14,907 nucleotides of DNA from Nereida sp965655635 (GCF_965655635.1 NZ_CBFHHE010000039.1:1-14907); one strand, 5' to 3'; counted from the stretch's first letter, positions 1 to 7,222 are shown. Notes: generated by a model from the letters alone, not told the origin. Translations and numbers: made by a program.

Positions 1-186
1 AACGCGGTCACCGGAAAGCTGTGCATCGCGAGCAAGTTGTGTGTATTTATCAATGATTTGCTGAGGAGTGCCGCGCACTTTGCCTTCGGGACCAGAGCTG
101 TCAAAAACACGATTAATGACGTTGCCACCGGACGGGCGATTAGTGTTGCGGCTTTTGTTCCGCGAGCGGTTTTTAGATGATCTCAT
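1..186 (-). CDS. DUF4167 domain-containing protein (N-terminal part, runs off left edge)
   Basis: The minus strand reads ATG at 186-184 and stays open for 62 codons to the window edge. The product begins MRSSKNRSRNKSRNTNRPSG and continues through NVINRVFDSSGPEGKVRGTP to a stretch containing QQIIDKYTQLARDA. This Arg/Asn/Ser-rich start followed by a VFDSxGPxxKVRGTxxQIxxKYxxLARDA block is what I recognise as DUF4167, an alphaproteobacterial family of unknown function usually found downstream of prfA-prmC, as here. The rest of the gene lies outside the window, so its length and C-terminus cannot be judged. The basic start would suit nucleic-acid or ribosome contact, but that is inference. No strong Shine-Dalgarno sequence precedes the ATG. 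The 210-nt gap to prmC suggests it may have its own promoter. Confidence 0.85.
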   Translation of the reverse strand, partial: MRSSKNRSRNKSRNTNRPSGGNVINRVFDSSGPEGKVRGTPQQIIDKYTQLARDAQLSGDRV

Positions 187-396
187 AAGGTATCGATGGC
201 CCGTTTAGTGGCGCCTCACATCGGCGCAGTCCATTTTATACGTGATACATGCGTAAAGAAGCGCGCGGCTTCCAATATTCGCAGTGTCAGCTTAACAGCG
301 ATGATCGAACTGTTCCAATCCCGTCGCTCAGTAGACAAAAGCACTTGGCGCAGGCAGTCGCAAGCCAAAAGACACAAATTTTATGTATTTAATGCC
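187..396. other. Intergenic region between prmC and the DUF4167 gene
   Basis: These 210 bases are the longest gene-free stretch in the window. On the minus strand they should hold the 5' leader of the DUF4167 gene. A TATAAAAT-like sequence lies at 240-233 (minus), but I see no convincing -35 box at the right distance. A short perfect inverted repeat, GCGCC/GGCGC with a 7-nt loop, lies at 211-227, within the presumed leader. No clear Rho-independent terminator follows prmC, so read-through from prmC remains possible. A small plus-strand open frame here (196-417) has no recognisable product or ribosome site and is not called. Confidence 0.5.
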
Positions 397-1254
397 TTAA
401 ATCACCTGTGCTGGTGACTTTTGAGCACATACAACGCGGTCTTTACCATTTATATCCTTAAACAAGCCGACATCTGCCCATAACGCCTGCTCAAACAGCG
501 CAACCACATCTGCCCCCTGCCCTGCACCAATTTCGACGATGATACGCCCACCCAGTGTCAAAAATTGCGCTGCATCAGCCGCCAGAACGCGATAGACCTT
601 CAGCCCATCGGCGCCAGGTGTCAGCGCCATATGCGGCTCCCACTCGCGGACATCACGGGCAAGTCCTACCATTTCGTCTTCGGCAATATAGGGTGGGTTC
701 GAAACGATCAAATCATACGGACCACTTGCCCCACTCAGCCAATCCGAGCGATAAAATGCAGCACGGTCCGCCACACCGCAGGCCGAAGCGTTTTGTTGTG
801 CAACAGCCAAAGCGGCTGCTGAAAGATCGGCCCCCTCGCCCGTCGCGGCCGGATTTTCAGCCAGCAAAGTCACAAGAATGCACCCCGACCCTGTGCCCAA
901 ATCAAGAACTTTTGAGTAAGGCGCAGTTAACGCACGCTCAATAAGCGTTTCAGTATCAGGGCGCGGGTCAAGGACAGCTTTGGTCACAATAAACTCGCGG
1001 CCATAAAATGCACGTCGACCGATGATTTGCGCCACAGGTTGATGGCCTAATCGCGCATCGACGTAGGCTTCAAAAGTTGCCGCCGCCTGCGCGGGAATTG
1101 TATCATTGCTATTAAGTGTCAGGCGTGATGCGGCGATGCCAAGTGCTTGGGCCATTAGGCGGCGCGCATCAGGTGCAGGCTCAACAATGCCCGCTTCACG
1201 CAACCGCGCAATTGCTGCCATCAAAGTAGATTGCACCGTTGCAGGCGTGCTCAT
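397..1254 (-). CDS. prmC: Peptide chain release factor N5-glutamine methyltransferase PrmC
   Basis: This SAM-dependent methyltransferase methylates the glutamine of the GGQ motif in release factors, which raises termination efficiency in the cytoplasm. The 285-residue product has the normal family length. An N-terminal helical domain covers about residues 1-85. The PRPDTETLIE block at 98-107 is typical of the family. The SAM-binding motif DLGTGSG is at 118-124, and the catalytic NPPY motif that holds the target glutamine is at 186-189. The ATG overlaps the prfA stop by 4 nt (ATGA), so the two genes are probably translationally coupled and co-transcribed. This is a well-known arrangement, because RF1 is the enzyme's substrate. 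Nothing is missing or unusual. Confidence 0.96.
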   Translation of the reverse strand: MSTPATVQSTLMAAIARLREAGIVEPAPDARRLMAQALGIAASRLTLNSNDTIPAQAAATFEAYVDARLGHQPVAQIIGRRAFYGREFIVTKAVLDPRPDTETLIERALTAPYSKVLDLGTGSGCILVTLLAENPAATGEGADLSAAALAVAQQNASACGVADRAAFYRSDWLSGASGPYDLIVSNPPYIAEDEMVGLARDVREWEPHMALTPGADGLKVYRVLAADAAQFLTLGGRIIVEIGAGQGADVVALFEQALWADVGLFKDINGKDRVVCAQKSPAQVI

Positions 1255-2300
1255 CCGTTCATCTCGGCCAGAAGGTTTGCCTGCGCCTCGGCAGTCAGCG
1301 CGTCAATGGTCTCGGTCAGATCGCCGCCCATAATCGCGTCCAACTTGTAAAGCGTCAGATTGATCCGGTGATCTGTCATACGGCCTTGGGGGAAATTGTA
1401 AGTGCGAATGCGCTCGGAACGGTCACCACTGCCAATTTGGCTTTTGCGGTCGGCAGAGCGTGCATCATCGACCCTCTGGCGTTCCATATCATAGAGCCGT
1501 GTTTTCAACACCTGCATCGCGATTTCGCGGTTACGGTGCTGCGATTTTTCGGAACTCACCACGATGATGCCGGTCGGAATGTGCAAAATACGCACCGCAG
1601 AGTCGGTTGTGTTTACGTGCTGTCCGCCTGAGCCACTGGCCCGCATCGTGTCAATGCGCAGATCGCCTGCATCAATCTGTACGTCTACGTCTTCGGCCTC
1701 GGGCAATACGGCGACCGTTGCCGCAGAGGTATGAATACGCCCGCCGCTTTCAGTGGTCGGAACACGTTGCACGCGGTGCACGCCGCTTTCGTACTTTAAT
1801 TTGGCAAAGACACCAGCGCCCTGCACGTGTGCAGTTACTTCTTTAATACCGCCAAGCTCAGTTTCTTGATGCTCAATGATTTCGAATTTCCAGCCCTGCG
1901 CCTCGCTATAGCGTTGATACATGCGCAACAAATCGCCTGCAAAAAGTGCCGCCTCGTCGCCGCCTGTTCCCGGACGGATTTCAATCATTGCAGGCCGCGC
2001 GTCGGCAACATCTTTAGGCAAGAGCGCAAGTTGCAGGTCACGCTCTGCATCAGGGACAGCCGCCCGCAGGTCGGGCAATTCCATCTCTGCAAGCTCACGC
2101 ATTTCTGGATCAGACATCATTTCTTCTGCTTCACTTAAGTTCTGCAAAAGCTGCTGGTAGGCGTTGATCTGTGCCACGACGGGACCAAGGTCAGAGTATT
2201 CTTTTGACAAAGTCGCAATATCTGCGCCCGCCTCGGACATAGCGGCTTCAAGGTATTCGTGGCGTTGCAAAATTTGCGCGAGGGTATCAGCTGGGATCAT
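1251..2300 (-). CDS. prfA: Peptide chain release factor 1 (RF1)
   Basis: RF1 recognises UAA and UAG in the ribosomal A site and triggers peptidyl-tRNA hydrolysis. The 349-residue product is close to the usual 355-360. The RPGTGGDEA block is at 109-117. The stop-codon-reading PxT motif appears as PTT at 181-183, within HRVQRVPTTESGGRIHTS; RF2 would have SPF there. The catalytic GGQ is at 225-227, within SGSGGQHVN. The C-terminal block with RTYNFPQGRMTDHRINLTL is also intact. The gene sits 39 nt after the DUF1499 gene and overlaps prmC by 4 nt, which suggests a DUF1499-prfA-prmC transcription unit, perhaps continuing into the DUF4167 gene. The ATG at 2300 gives the normal N-terminus. Confidence 0.97.
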   Translation of the reverse strand: MIPADTLAQILQRHEYLEAAMSEAGADIATLSKEYSDLGPVVAQINAYQQLLQNLSEAEEMMSDPEMRELAEMELPDLRAAVPDAERDLQLALLPKDVADARPAMIEIRPGTGGDEAALFAGDLLRMYQRYSEAQGWKFEIIEHQETELGGIKEVTAHVQGAGVFAKLKYESGVHRVQRVPTTESGGRIHTSAATVAVLPEAEDVDVQIDAGDLRIDTMRASGSGGQHVNTTDSAVRILHIPTGIIVVSSEKSQHRNREIAMQVLKTRLYDMERQRVDDARSADRKSQIGSGDRSERIRTYNFPQGRMTDHRINLTLYKLDAIMGGDLTETIDALTAEAQANLLAEMNG

Positions 2301-2339
2301 GCGCCCTATGTGCCCAATGCCAGAACAGCACGCAAGCTT

Positions 2340-2768
2340 TTAGAGGCCTGAGCGCGCCAAGACCGCCGTGATCCGCGCTTTATTCACGCCCAGATCAGAT
2401 TTGCCGTAAATCAAATGCCCTGCGATATGCACTGTGTCACCCTCAATCCAAACACGCGTCACATCTGGAAACGCCCAAAGCGCGCTTCGGGTCACAAATG
2501 TAGCCGGCGCATCCACAACTTTGCGCGTGCGCGGCAAGGCCGACAGTGCAGACGTAACCTTAGCCAATGCGGCCTCAACATCCGTGACTTTGCGCACGGC
2601 ATAATGCCCCCCCGCGACGGGATACTCCCCCACCGCCAATGACGCAGGAACCAGCGCGCGGGCCACAGATACAGGCGCCAAACGAATGTAGGCGGCAGCA
2701 ACTACGATGCTTGCCAAAATACCAATCACAATACTGGAGATCACTTTCGCTTGTCCTTTTCGCTTCAT
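2340..2768 (-). CDS. DUF1499 family membrane-anchored protein
   Basis: The product is a 142-residue protein of unknown function. I chose the ATG at 2768 because AGAGG (2778-2774 on the minus strand) precedes it by 5 nt and the protein then starts with a short basic segment and a membrane helix. The open frame extends upstream to 2894, but that extension has no family resemblance. Residues 1-8 are basic and residues 9-29 form one hydrophobic segment, a signal anchor or uncleaved signal. The remainder contains FVTRSALWAFPD (91-102) and YGKSDLGVNKARI (121-133), which I recognise as the conserved core of DUF1499. The protein is therefore probably held in the inner membrane with the domain in the periplasm. 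It lies 39 nt upstream of prfA on the same strand and is divergent from mazG. Confidence 0.78.
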   Translation of the reverse strand: MKRKGQAKVISSIVIGILASIVVAAAYIRLAPVSVARALVPASLAVGEYPVAGGHYAVRKVTDVEAALAKVTSALSALPRTRKVVDAPATFVTRSALWAFPDVTRVWIEGDTVHIAGHLIYGKSDLGVNKARITAVLARSGL

Positions 2769-2835
2769 GTCAGCCTCTGTTTGCCAAATGCGGGCTCTGC
2801 AAAATCTGTTCTTCAAACGTTGCGCCCCGAATGCA

Positions 2836-2865
2836 TTGGAACTCTGAGCGCTGAGTGCATATGTT
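2836..2865 (+). promoter_or_regulatory. Candidate promoter for mazG operon
   Basis: In the 127-nt divergent gap between the DUF1499 gene and mazG, TTGGAA (2836-2841) is followed after 18 nt by TATGTT (2860-2865). These match the sigma-70 boxes at about four of six positions each. The predicted start lies near 2872, about 24 nt before the mazG ATG. This is a visual match only, and the minus-strand promoter for the DUF1499-prfA-prmC unit was not identified. Confidence 0.3.
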
Positions 2866-2882
2866 GCCCCAAACAGGCGCTT

Positions 2883-2890
2883 GAGGAGGT
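2883..2890 (+). promoter_or_regulatory. Strong ribosome binding site that fixes the mazG start
   Basis: GAGGAGGT at 2883-2890 is a near-perfect anti-16S match placed 5 nt before ATG 2896. It selects that ATG over an in-frame TTG at 2881, which overlaps the site itself. Confidence 0.85.
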
Positions 2891-2895
2891 ACATA

Positions 2896-3729
2896 ATGCA
2901 AAATCATGAGCTGATCCACTCGCCAAACGGCGGCATCAAACGCTTACTGCACATCATGGAATGTTTGCGCGATCCAGATACGGGCTGCCCGTGGGATATA
3001 GAGCAAACTTTTGACAGCATCGCCCCCTATACCATTGAAGAGGCTTATGAAGTTGCCGACGCCATCGCGCGCAATAACGTCGCTGATCTGAAATCAGAGC
3101 TTGGCGATTTGCTGCTACAAACCGTCTATCACACGCAAATTGGCACGGAGGCTGGCCACTTTACGTTTGACGATGTGGCAGAAGCTATTGCGCAAAAAAT
3201 GCTGGACCGTCACCCCCATGTATTTGGCGATCAAAACCGCGACAAGTCAGCAGAGCAGCAAAAAAAAGACTGGGAAACCATCAAGGCCGCCGAGCGCGAA
3301 AAGCTTGGCGAAGCCGGTGTTCTGGACGGGGTCGCTTTGGGCCTGCCGGCCCTACTACGCGCCCAAAAGCTGCAAAAACGCGCCGCGCGTGTAGGGTTTG
3401 ACTGGCCCGAAACAACGCAAGTGCTGGATAAACTGAAAGAAGAAGCGGCCGAACTGGTGGACGCCGCAGCGGATAAAGATGCCGATGCAATTGAAGATGA
3501 AATGGGCGATTTGCTGTTCGTAATGGCAAATCTGGCCCGCCATCTTGGTGTTGACCCAGAGGCGGCTCTTCGGCGCACCAACACCAAATTCACCACAAGG
3601 TTCGCGTGGATCGAGGCAGAGTTGGCCAAAGCCGGCAAAAGCCCTGAGGACAGCACGCTAGACGAAATGGACAGCCTGTGGAACGCAGCCAAAGTGGCGC
3701 TGCGCGAACAAATGGCAAAAGGTGCTTAA
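2896..3729 (+). CDS. mazG: Nucleoside triphosphate pyrophosphohydrolase MazG
   Basis: MazG hydrolyses nucleoside triphosphates to monophosphate and pyrophosphate, clearing aberrant NTPs and, in E. coli, influencing the (p)ppGpp response. The 277-residue product carries two MazG domains. The first has EEAYEVAD (48-55) with ELGD (68-71). The second has EEAAELVD (182-189) with EMGD (202-205). Both EExxE...ExxD metal-binding sets are complete, so both domains look competent. The N-terminal LRDPDTGCPWDIEQTFDSIAPYTIEEA region is classic for the long bacterial MazG. The start is set by the GAGGAGGT site. The nucleoside hydrolase gene begins 2 nt after the stop, so this is the first gene of a tight plus-strand unit. 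Confidence 0.95.
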   Translation: MQNHELIHSPNGGIKRLLHIMECLRDPDTGCPWDIEQTFDSIAPYTIEEAYEVADAIARNNVADLKSELGDLLLQTVYHTQIGTEAGHFTFDDVAEAIAQKMLDRHPHVFGDQNRDKSAEQQKKDWETIKAAEREKLGEAGVLDGVALGLPALLRAQKLQKRAARVGFDWPETTQVLDKLKEEAAELVDAAADKDADAIEDEMGDLLFVMANLARHLGVDPEAALRRTNTKFTTRFAWIEAELAKAGKSPEDSTLDEMDSLWNAAKVALREQMAKGA

Positions 3730-3731
3730 AT

Positions 3732-4694
3732 ATGACCCGTAAAATCATCATCGATACGGACCCCGGCCAAGACGACGCAATCGCGATTTTACTGGCGCTG
3801 GCAAGCCCCGAAATTGACGTACTGGGGATAACAGCCGTGGCCGGCAACGTCCCACTGTCCCTGACGGAACGAAATACACGGGTGGTGTGTGAACTGGCCG
3901 GACGCACTGACATGCCCGTTTATGCGGGGTGTGAAGCCCCACTATTGCGCCCGCTGATTACAGCCGAACATGTGCACGGCGGCACGGGGTTGGACGGCCC
4001 TGCGATGACAGAACCAACCATGGCGCTTCGTCCTGAGCACGGCGTGGACTTTATCATTGAGACCTTGCGAGCCGAGCCAAGCAAAACCGTGACGATCTGC
4101 CCGCTTGGGCCGCTGACCAACATCGCGAAAGCCATGCAGCAAGCGCCAGATATCACCGAACGCATCCAAGAAATCGTGCTTATGGGAGGTGCCTATTTTG
4201 AAGTGGGTAACATCACACCAGCGGCAGAATTCAACATCTTCGTAGACCCTGAGGCCGCTGATATCGTGCTGCGTTCTGGCGTGCCGATTACGATGATGCC
4301 GCTAGATGTAACCCATAAAGCGCTTGCCACAAAACCGCGTATCGAGGCGTTTCGCGCCTTGGGCACTACCCTTGGCACGACAGTCGCCGAGTGGCTCGAT
4401 TTTTTTGAACGTTTCGACACCCAAAAATACGGCACAGACGGTGCGCCGCTACATGACCCCTGCGTAATTGCCTACCTCATTGCGCCTCAGCTTTTTGAGG
4501 GCCGCCACGTGAACGTGGCTGTTGAAATCAGCTCTGAGTTGACCATTGGTATGACGGTCGTTGATTTTTGGCGCATTACGGAACGCGCCGCCAATGCAAC
4601 CTTCATGCAAAACATTAACGCAGATGGCTTCTTCGCGCTTTTGACAGAACGCTTGGCCACCCTGCCCCACACCTCATCAAAGGCCCCATCGTGA
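3732..4694 (+). CDS. Nucleoside hydrolase (IU-NH family)
   Basis: These enzymes cleave the N-glycosidic bond of ribonucleosides to give ribose and a free base, as part of salvage. The 320-residue length is typical. The calcium- and ribose-binding signature DTDPGQDDA lies at 8-16. The substrate region MGGAYFEVGN is at 151-160, EFNIFVDPEAA at 166-176, and the late HD pair (H241-D242 in LHDPCVIAYL) is conserved. Which nucleosides it prefers cannot be told from this, so I do not assign rihA, rihB or iunH. I chose ATG 3732 because AGGTG lies 7 nt upstream within the end of mazG and the family N-terminus begins directly there; an upstream ATG at 3678 lies inside mazG. The stop overlaps the next start as GTGA. 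Confidence 0.92.
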   Translation: MTRKIIIDTDPGQDDAIAILLALASPEIDVLGITAVAGNVPLSLTERNTRVVCELAGRTDMPVYAGCEAPLLRPLITAEHVHGGTGLDGPAMTEPTMALRPEHGVDFIIETLRAEPSKTVTICPLGPLTNIAKAMQQAPDITERIQEIVLMGGAYFEVGNITPAAEFNIFVDPEAADIVLRSGVPITMMPLDVTHKALATKPRIEAFRALGTTLGTTVAEWLDFFERFDTQKYGTDGAPLHDPCVIAYLIAPQLFEGRHVNVAVEISSELTIGMTVVDFWRITERAANATFMQNINADGFFALLTERLATLPHTSSKAPS

Positions 4695-5140
4695 GCACAT
4701 CTTTACATCTTGCGGGGCCTGAGGCTCTGCCAAAACTCATCACCATGGTGTCGGCGCTTCATCAAAGTGAAGGTATCACCACGGATGAAACACAGATCGG
4801 CCAAACCATCGCGCCGCTTCTTAATGGAAGTCCGTTTGGCTGTGTGTATTTGATCGGGCCAAAAGTTGCACCCGTGGGTTATGTCACCGTGACTTTCACA
4901 TGGTCGATTGAATTTGGCGGCCTCATTGCCATGATCAATGAATTTTTCATCCGCGAAAACATACGCGGACGCGGGATGGGCAGTGACGTGCTAATCAGCC
5001 TGCCGCGTGCGCTGGCTGATGCCGGAGTGACAGCCATTCATCTGGAAGTTGGCAAAACAAACGCACGTGCGCGTGGCCTTTATGAGCGTTTAGGCTTTGT
5101 CGCACGCGACGGCTATCAAACAATGGTGCGCACCCTATGA
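4691..5140 (+). CDS. GNAT family N-acetyltransferase
   Basis: The 149-residue product is a single-domain Gcn5-related acetyltransferase that should transfer an acetyl group from acetyl-CoA to an amine. The acetyl-CoA pyrophosphate-binding motif A appears as INEFFIRENIRGRGMG, with the RxxGxG element at 92-97. A downstream motif B of the form VGKTNARARGLYERLGF spans 120-136. The acceptor (protein, antibiotic or small molecule) cannot be inferred. The GTG start overlaps the nucleoside hydrolase stop by 4 nt (GTGA), and its own stop overlaps the selO ATG by 4 nt (ATGA). Translational coupling along the whole unit is therefore likely. No membrane segment is seen. Confidence 0.88.
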   Translation: MSTSLHLAGPEALPKLITMVSALHQSEGITTDETQIGQTIAPLLNGSPFGCVYLIGPKVAPVGYVTVTFTWSIEFGGLIAMINEFFIRENIRGRGMGSDVLISLPRALADAGVTAIHLEVGKTNARARGLYERLGFVARDGYQTMVRTL

Positions 5141-6537
5141 AATCCGAAACTAATATCCCCTTCGACAACAGTTTCGCGCGCCTGCCTGAAGCATTCTATG
5201 CGCGGCAGATACCTGAAAAAGCACCAGCGCCTGAGCTGTTGATCTTCAATGAAACCCTCGCAAATGACCTTAACATTGAGGTAGAGCCATCTGATGTTAC
5301 AGAGATTTTCAGTGGCAACGAAATTCCAGATGGCGCGGACCCGATTGCGCAGGCCTATGCAGGTCACCAGTTTGGTAATTGGGCCGGACGATTGGGCGAC
5401 GGCCGCGCAATCCTACTGGGCGAAGTCATTGACCGCGAAGGCCAGCGCCAAGACATCCAGTTAAAGGGCGCAGGGCGCACAATGTTTTCGCGCGGCGGCG
5501 ACGGACGTGCATGGCTGGGGCCTGTGTTGCGCGAATACGTTGTAAGCGAAGCAATGCACGCTTTGGGTATCCCGACCACCCGCGCGCTTGCAGCGGTTGC
5601 GACCGGCGCGCCTGTATTGCGCGAACAAGGCCCTTTGCCTGGCGCAGTATTGAGCCGTGTTGCCAAAAGCCACATCCGCGTCGGCACGTTTCAATATTTT
5701 GCAAGCACAGGTGATAACGCGAACCTCCGGGTGCTGTTTGAACACACCGTCGCGCGTCATTACCCGCACGTCGGCACGCCGCTTGAATTGCTGCGCGCTG
5801 TCTTGAAGGCACAATCAGAACTGGTCGCAAAATGGATGGGCATCGGCTTTATCCACGGGGTGATGAACACAGACAATTGCCACATCGCAGGACAAACGAT
5901 TGATTACGGCCCGTGTGCGTTTATGGATGAGTTCCGCGGAATGCAGGTTTTTTCCAGCATAGATCAAACCGGCCGCTACGCCTATTCAAACCAACCCAAT
6001 ATGGCCGCCTGGAACTGTGCGCAGCTTGCCACTGCGTTGCTGAACCTCGAACCCAACCGCGACACCGCGATTGAGGCCTTCCAAGACGAGATCGGCACTT
6101 TTGGCGAAATATTTATGACTGATTACCTAAAGGTGTTCGGTGCCAAACTTGGCCTGTCCGCGCCCATAGCTGAGGACGCCAATCTAATTGAGACGGTGCT
6201 CAGCGCAATGCAATCAGAGGGAGCCGATTTCACAAATACCTTCCGCGAGCTGACTGATGATAGTTTTAATGCGCGCCCAAAATGGCACAACGCTTGGGCC
6301 GACCGTGTCGCACGCGAACCTGACGCACGTGAGGTAATGGCGGCGGCAAACCATGTGATTATTCCGCGCAACCATCAAATTGAGAACATGATCACCTCTG
6401 CGGTAAACGGTGACCTGAGCCCGATGAAATACCTCAATACCGCGCTGCAAACGCCTTTTGACCCGCAAAGCGACGACGCACTGCGCCGCCCCCCTGAGCC
6501 ATATGAAAAGGTCGCCGCAACATTTTGCGGCACCTAA
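5137..6537 (+). CDS. selO: Protein adenylyltransferase SelO (YdiU family)
   Basis: SelO is a pseudokinase-fold enzyme that AMPylates Ser, Thr or Tyr of target proteins, with the ATP oriented opposite to that in kinases. In bacteria it is linked to redox stress. The 466-residue product is near the family length. Conserved blocks are YAGHQFGNWAGRLGDGRAILLGE (74-96), QLKGAGRTMFSRGGDGRAWLGP with the nucleotide-binding lysine K110, E138 in VSEAMHAL, NTDN at 244-247, and DYGP at 256-259. The C-terminus TFCGT places a cysteine third from the end, the position of selenocysteine in animal SelO. After NTDN the sequence is CHI rather than the MSI or MTI I recall from gamma-proteobacterial members. The ATG overlaps the GNAT stop (ATGA). 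The last codons also form a hairpin that probably terminates the opposing CBS gene. Confidence 0.94.
   Translation: MKSETNIPFDNSFARLPEAFYARQIPEKAPAPELLIFNETLANDLNIEVEPSDVTEIFSGNEIPDGADPIAQAYAGHQFGNWAGRLGDGRAILLGEVIDREGQRQDIQLKGAGRTMFSRGGDGRAWLGPVLREYVVSEAMHALGIPTTRALAAVATGAPVLREQGPLPGAVLSRVAKSHIRVGTFQYFASTGDNANLRVLFEHTVARHYPHVGTPLELLRAVLKAQSELVAKWMGIGFIHGVMNTDNCHIAGQTIDYGPCAFMDEFRGMQVFSSIDQTGRYAYSNQPNMAAWNCAQLATALLNLEPNRDTAIEAFQDEIGTFGEIFMTDYLKVFGAKLGLSAPIAEDANLIETVLSAMQSEGADFTNTFRELTDDSFNARPKWHNAWADRVAREPDAREVMAAANHVIIPRNHQIENMITSAVNGDLSPMKYLNTALQTPFDPQSDDALRRPPEPYEKVAATFCGT
6506..6534 (-). terminator. Rho-independent terminator of the CBS gene, inside the selO 3' end
   Basis: Read on the minus strand, GGTGCCGCAA (6534-6525), loop AATG, then TTGCGGC, a single bulged base and ACC (to 6510) give a ten-pair GC-rich stem. 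It is followed at once by TTTTC. It begins 11 nt after the CBS stop codon. On the plus strand the same bases encode the last residues of SelO, so one stretch serves both genes. There is no T-run on the plus side, so it should act mainly on minus-strand transcription. Confidence 0.7.
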
Positions 6538-6545
6538 GCGCGACC

Positions 6546-7097
6546 TTAGATTGAGCGCACCACAATGATCATCAACAGCGAATAGAGCATGATGCCCCCG
6601 CCAATAAGGAACAGTGGCCAGTTTCTGAAAACAGATGCTTTCGCCAACTCTTTGGCTTGGCCCATCAGGTCCGGCCACGTGTAGCTGACGAAATCGCCTT
6701 GGGTGAAAACAGCCTTGATGCGCCCGTCTTCATCCACCACTGGCAAGCGGCGGAACCGCTCGTTCGACATAATCCGCAGCCAATCCACAAGATCATCAGT
6801 TTCTTTGGCCAAGCGCGGCTCACGGGTCATAATTTCTGACAGTTTCGTCTTGGACGGGTCCAAAGCGCCGTTCACCAGCTTTTTCATGATGTCACGTTCG
6901 GTCACGACACCAATGACTTTGCGGTCATCGTCAATGACCATCACTGAGCCGTAGTTCATCTCGGACATGGCCGCGACGGCAGGTTTTACCGATTCATCCG
7001 GCCCGAATGTTAGCGGTTTGGGTTTACTCGCATATTCCGCCCGATCCATAATGCGCATACGGCGGTTGGAGGTGTTTGTCGTGTTACTTGCGGCCAT
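6546..7097 (-). CDS. Twin-CBS-domain protein with C-terminal membrane helix
   Basis: The 183-residue product carries two CBS motifs forming one Bateman module, which usually senses adenine nucleotides. The first spans about residues 25-92 and contains MNYGSVMVIDDDRKVIGVVTERDIMKKL. The second spans about 93-150 and contains MSNERFRRLPVVDEDGRIKAVFTQGDFVSY. After a short basic linker, residues 160-180 form one strongly hydrophobic helix (WPLFLIGGGIMLYSLLMIIVV), ending RSI. The layout suggests a cytoplasmic sensor held to the inner membrane by its tail. AAGGGGA at 7112-7106 (minus), 8 nt before the ATG, supports this start. A later methionine (M14) is a possible alternative. The gene is divergent from the Fur-family gene and convergent with selO, 8 nt apart. 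Its partner or effector is unknown. Confidence 0.85.
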   Translation of the reverse strand: MAASNTTNTSNRRMRIMDRAEYASKPKPLTFGPDESVKPAVAAMSEMNYGSVMVIDDDRKVIGVVTERDIMKKLVNGALDPSKTKLSEIMTREPRLAKETDDLVDWLRIMSNERFRRLPVVDEDGRIKAVFTQGDFVSYTWPDLMGQAKELAKASVFRNWPLFLIGGGIMLYSLLMIIVVRSI

Positions 7098-7201
7098 GGT
7101 GCAAATCCCCTTGGTATTAAAAATTAACTTACCCTTAAGAGACTAGGGCGTTTTGCCGCATGTCCAGTAGCAGAGCTGTTTCGCGCGCCCACTTGAACAA
7201 A

Positions 7202-7222
7202 GTCTTAAAGACGCAAAATTGC
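7202..7222. promoter_or_regulatory. Adjacent palindromes, candidate operator of the Fur-family gene
   Basis: GTCTT-A-AAGAC (7202-7212) abuts GCAA-AA-TTGC (7213-7222), both perfect dyads. They lie in the 188-nt gap between the CBS and Fur-family genes, about 64 nt before the Fur-family ATG. A TTGAAC (7193-7198) just upstream could be a -35 box, with AAAATT (7215-7220) as a weak -10. A similar CTTAAGAGAC occurs at 7134-7143 near the CBS gene. Fur and Mur proteins bind dyads and are often autoregulated, but this site does not obviously match a Fur box, so the assignment is inference. Confidence 0.3.

Noticed and set aside
196..417. Plus-strand open frame of 73 residues in the prmC/DUF4167 gap
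   Set aside because: No ribosome site, no recognisable motif, and it runs into the end of prmC.
402..417. TCACC/GGTGA inverted repeat at the prmC 3' end as a terminator
   Set aside because: Only 5 bp, within the last codons, and no T-run follows in the direction of prmC.
555..944. Plus-strand open frames of 129 and 85 residues opposite prmC
   Set aside because: They lie wholly antisense to prmC, have no recognisable motif and no supporting ribosome site. They are by-products of codon usage on the other strand.
3231..3692. Minus-strand open frame of 153 residues opposite mazG
   Set aside because: It is a Ser/Ala-rich translation antisense to the conserved second MazG domain, with no domain resemblance.
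5426..5830. Minus-strand open frames of 134, 117 and 107 residues opposite selO
   Set aside because: Overlapping frames in several registers, rich in Arg/Ala/Cys and of low complexity, are typical antisense shadows of a GC-rich conserved gene.
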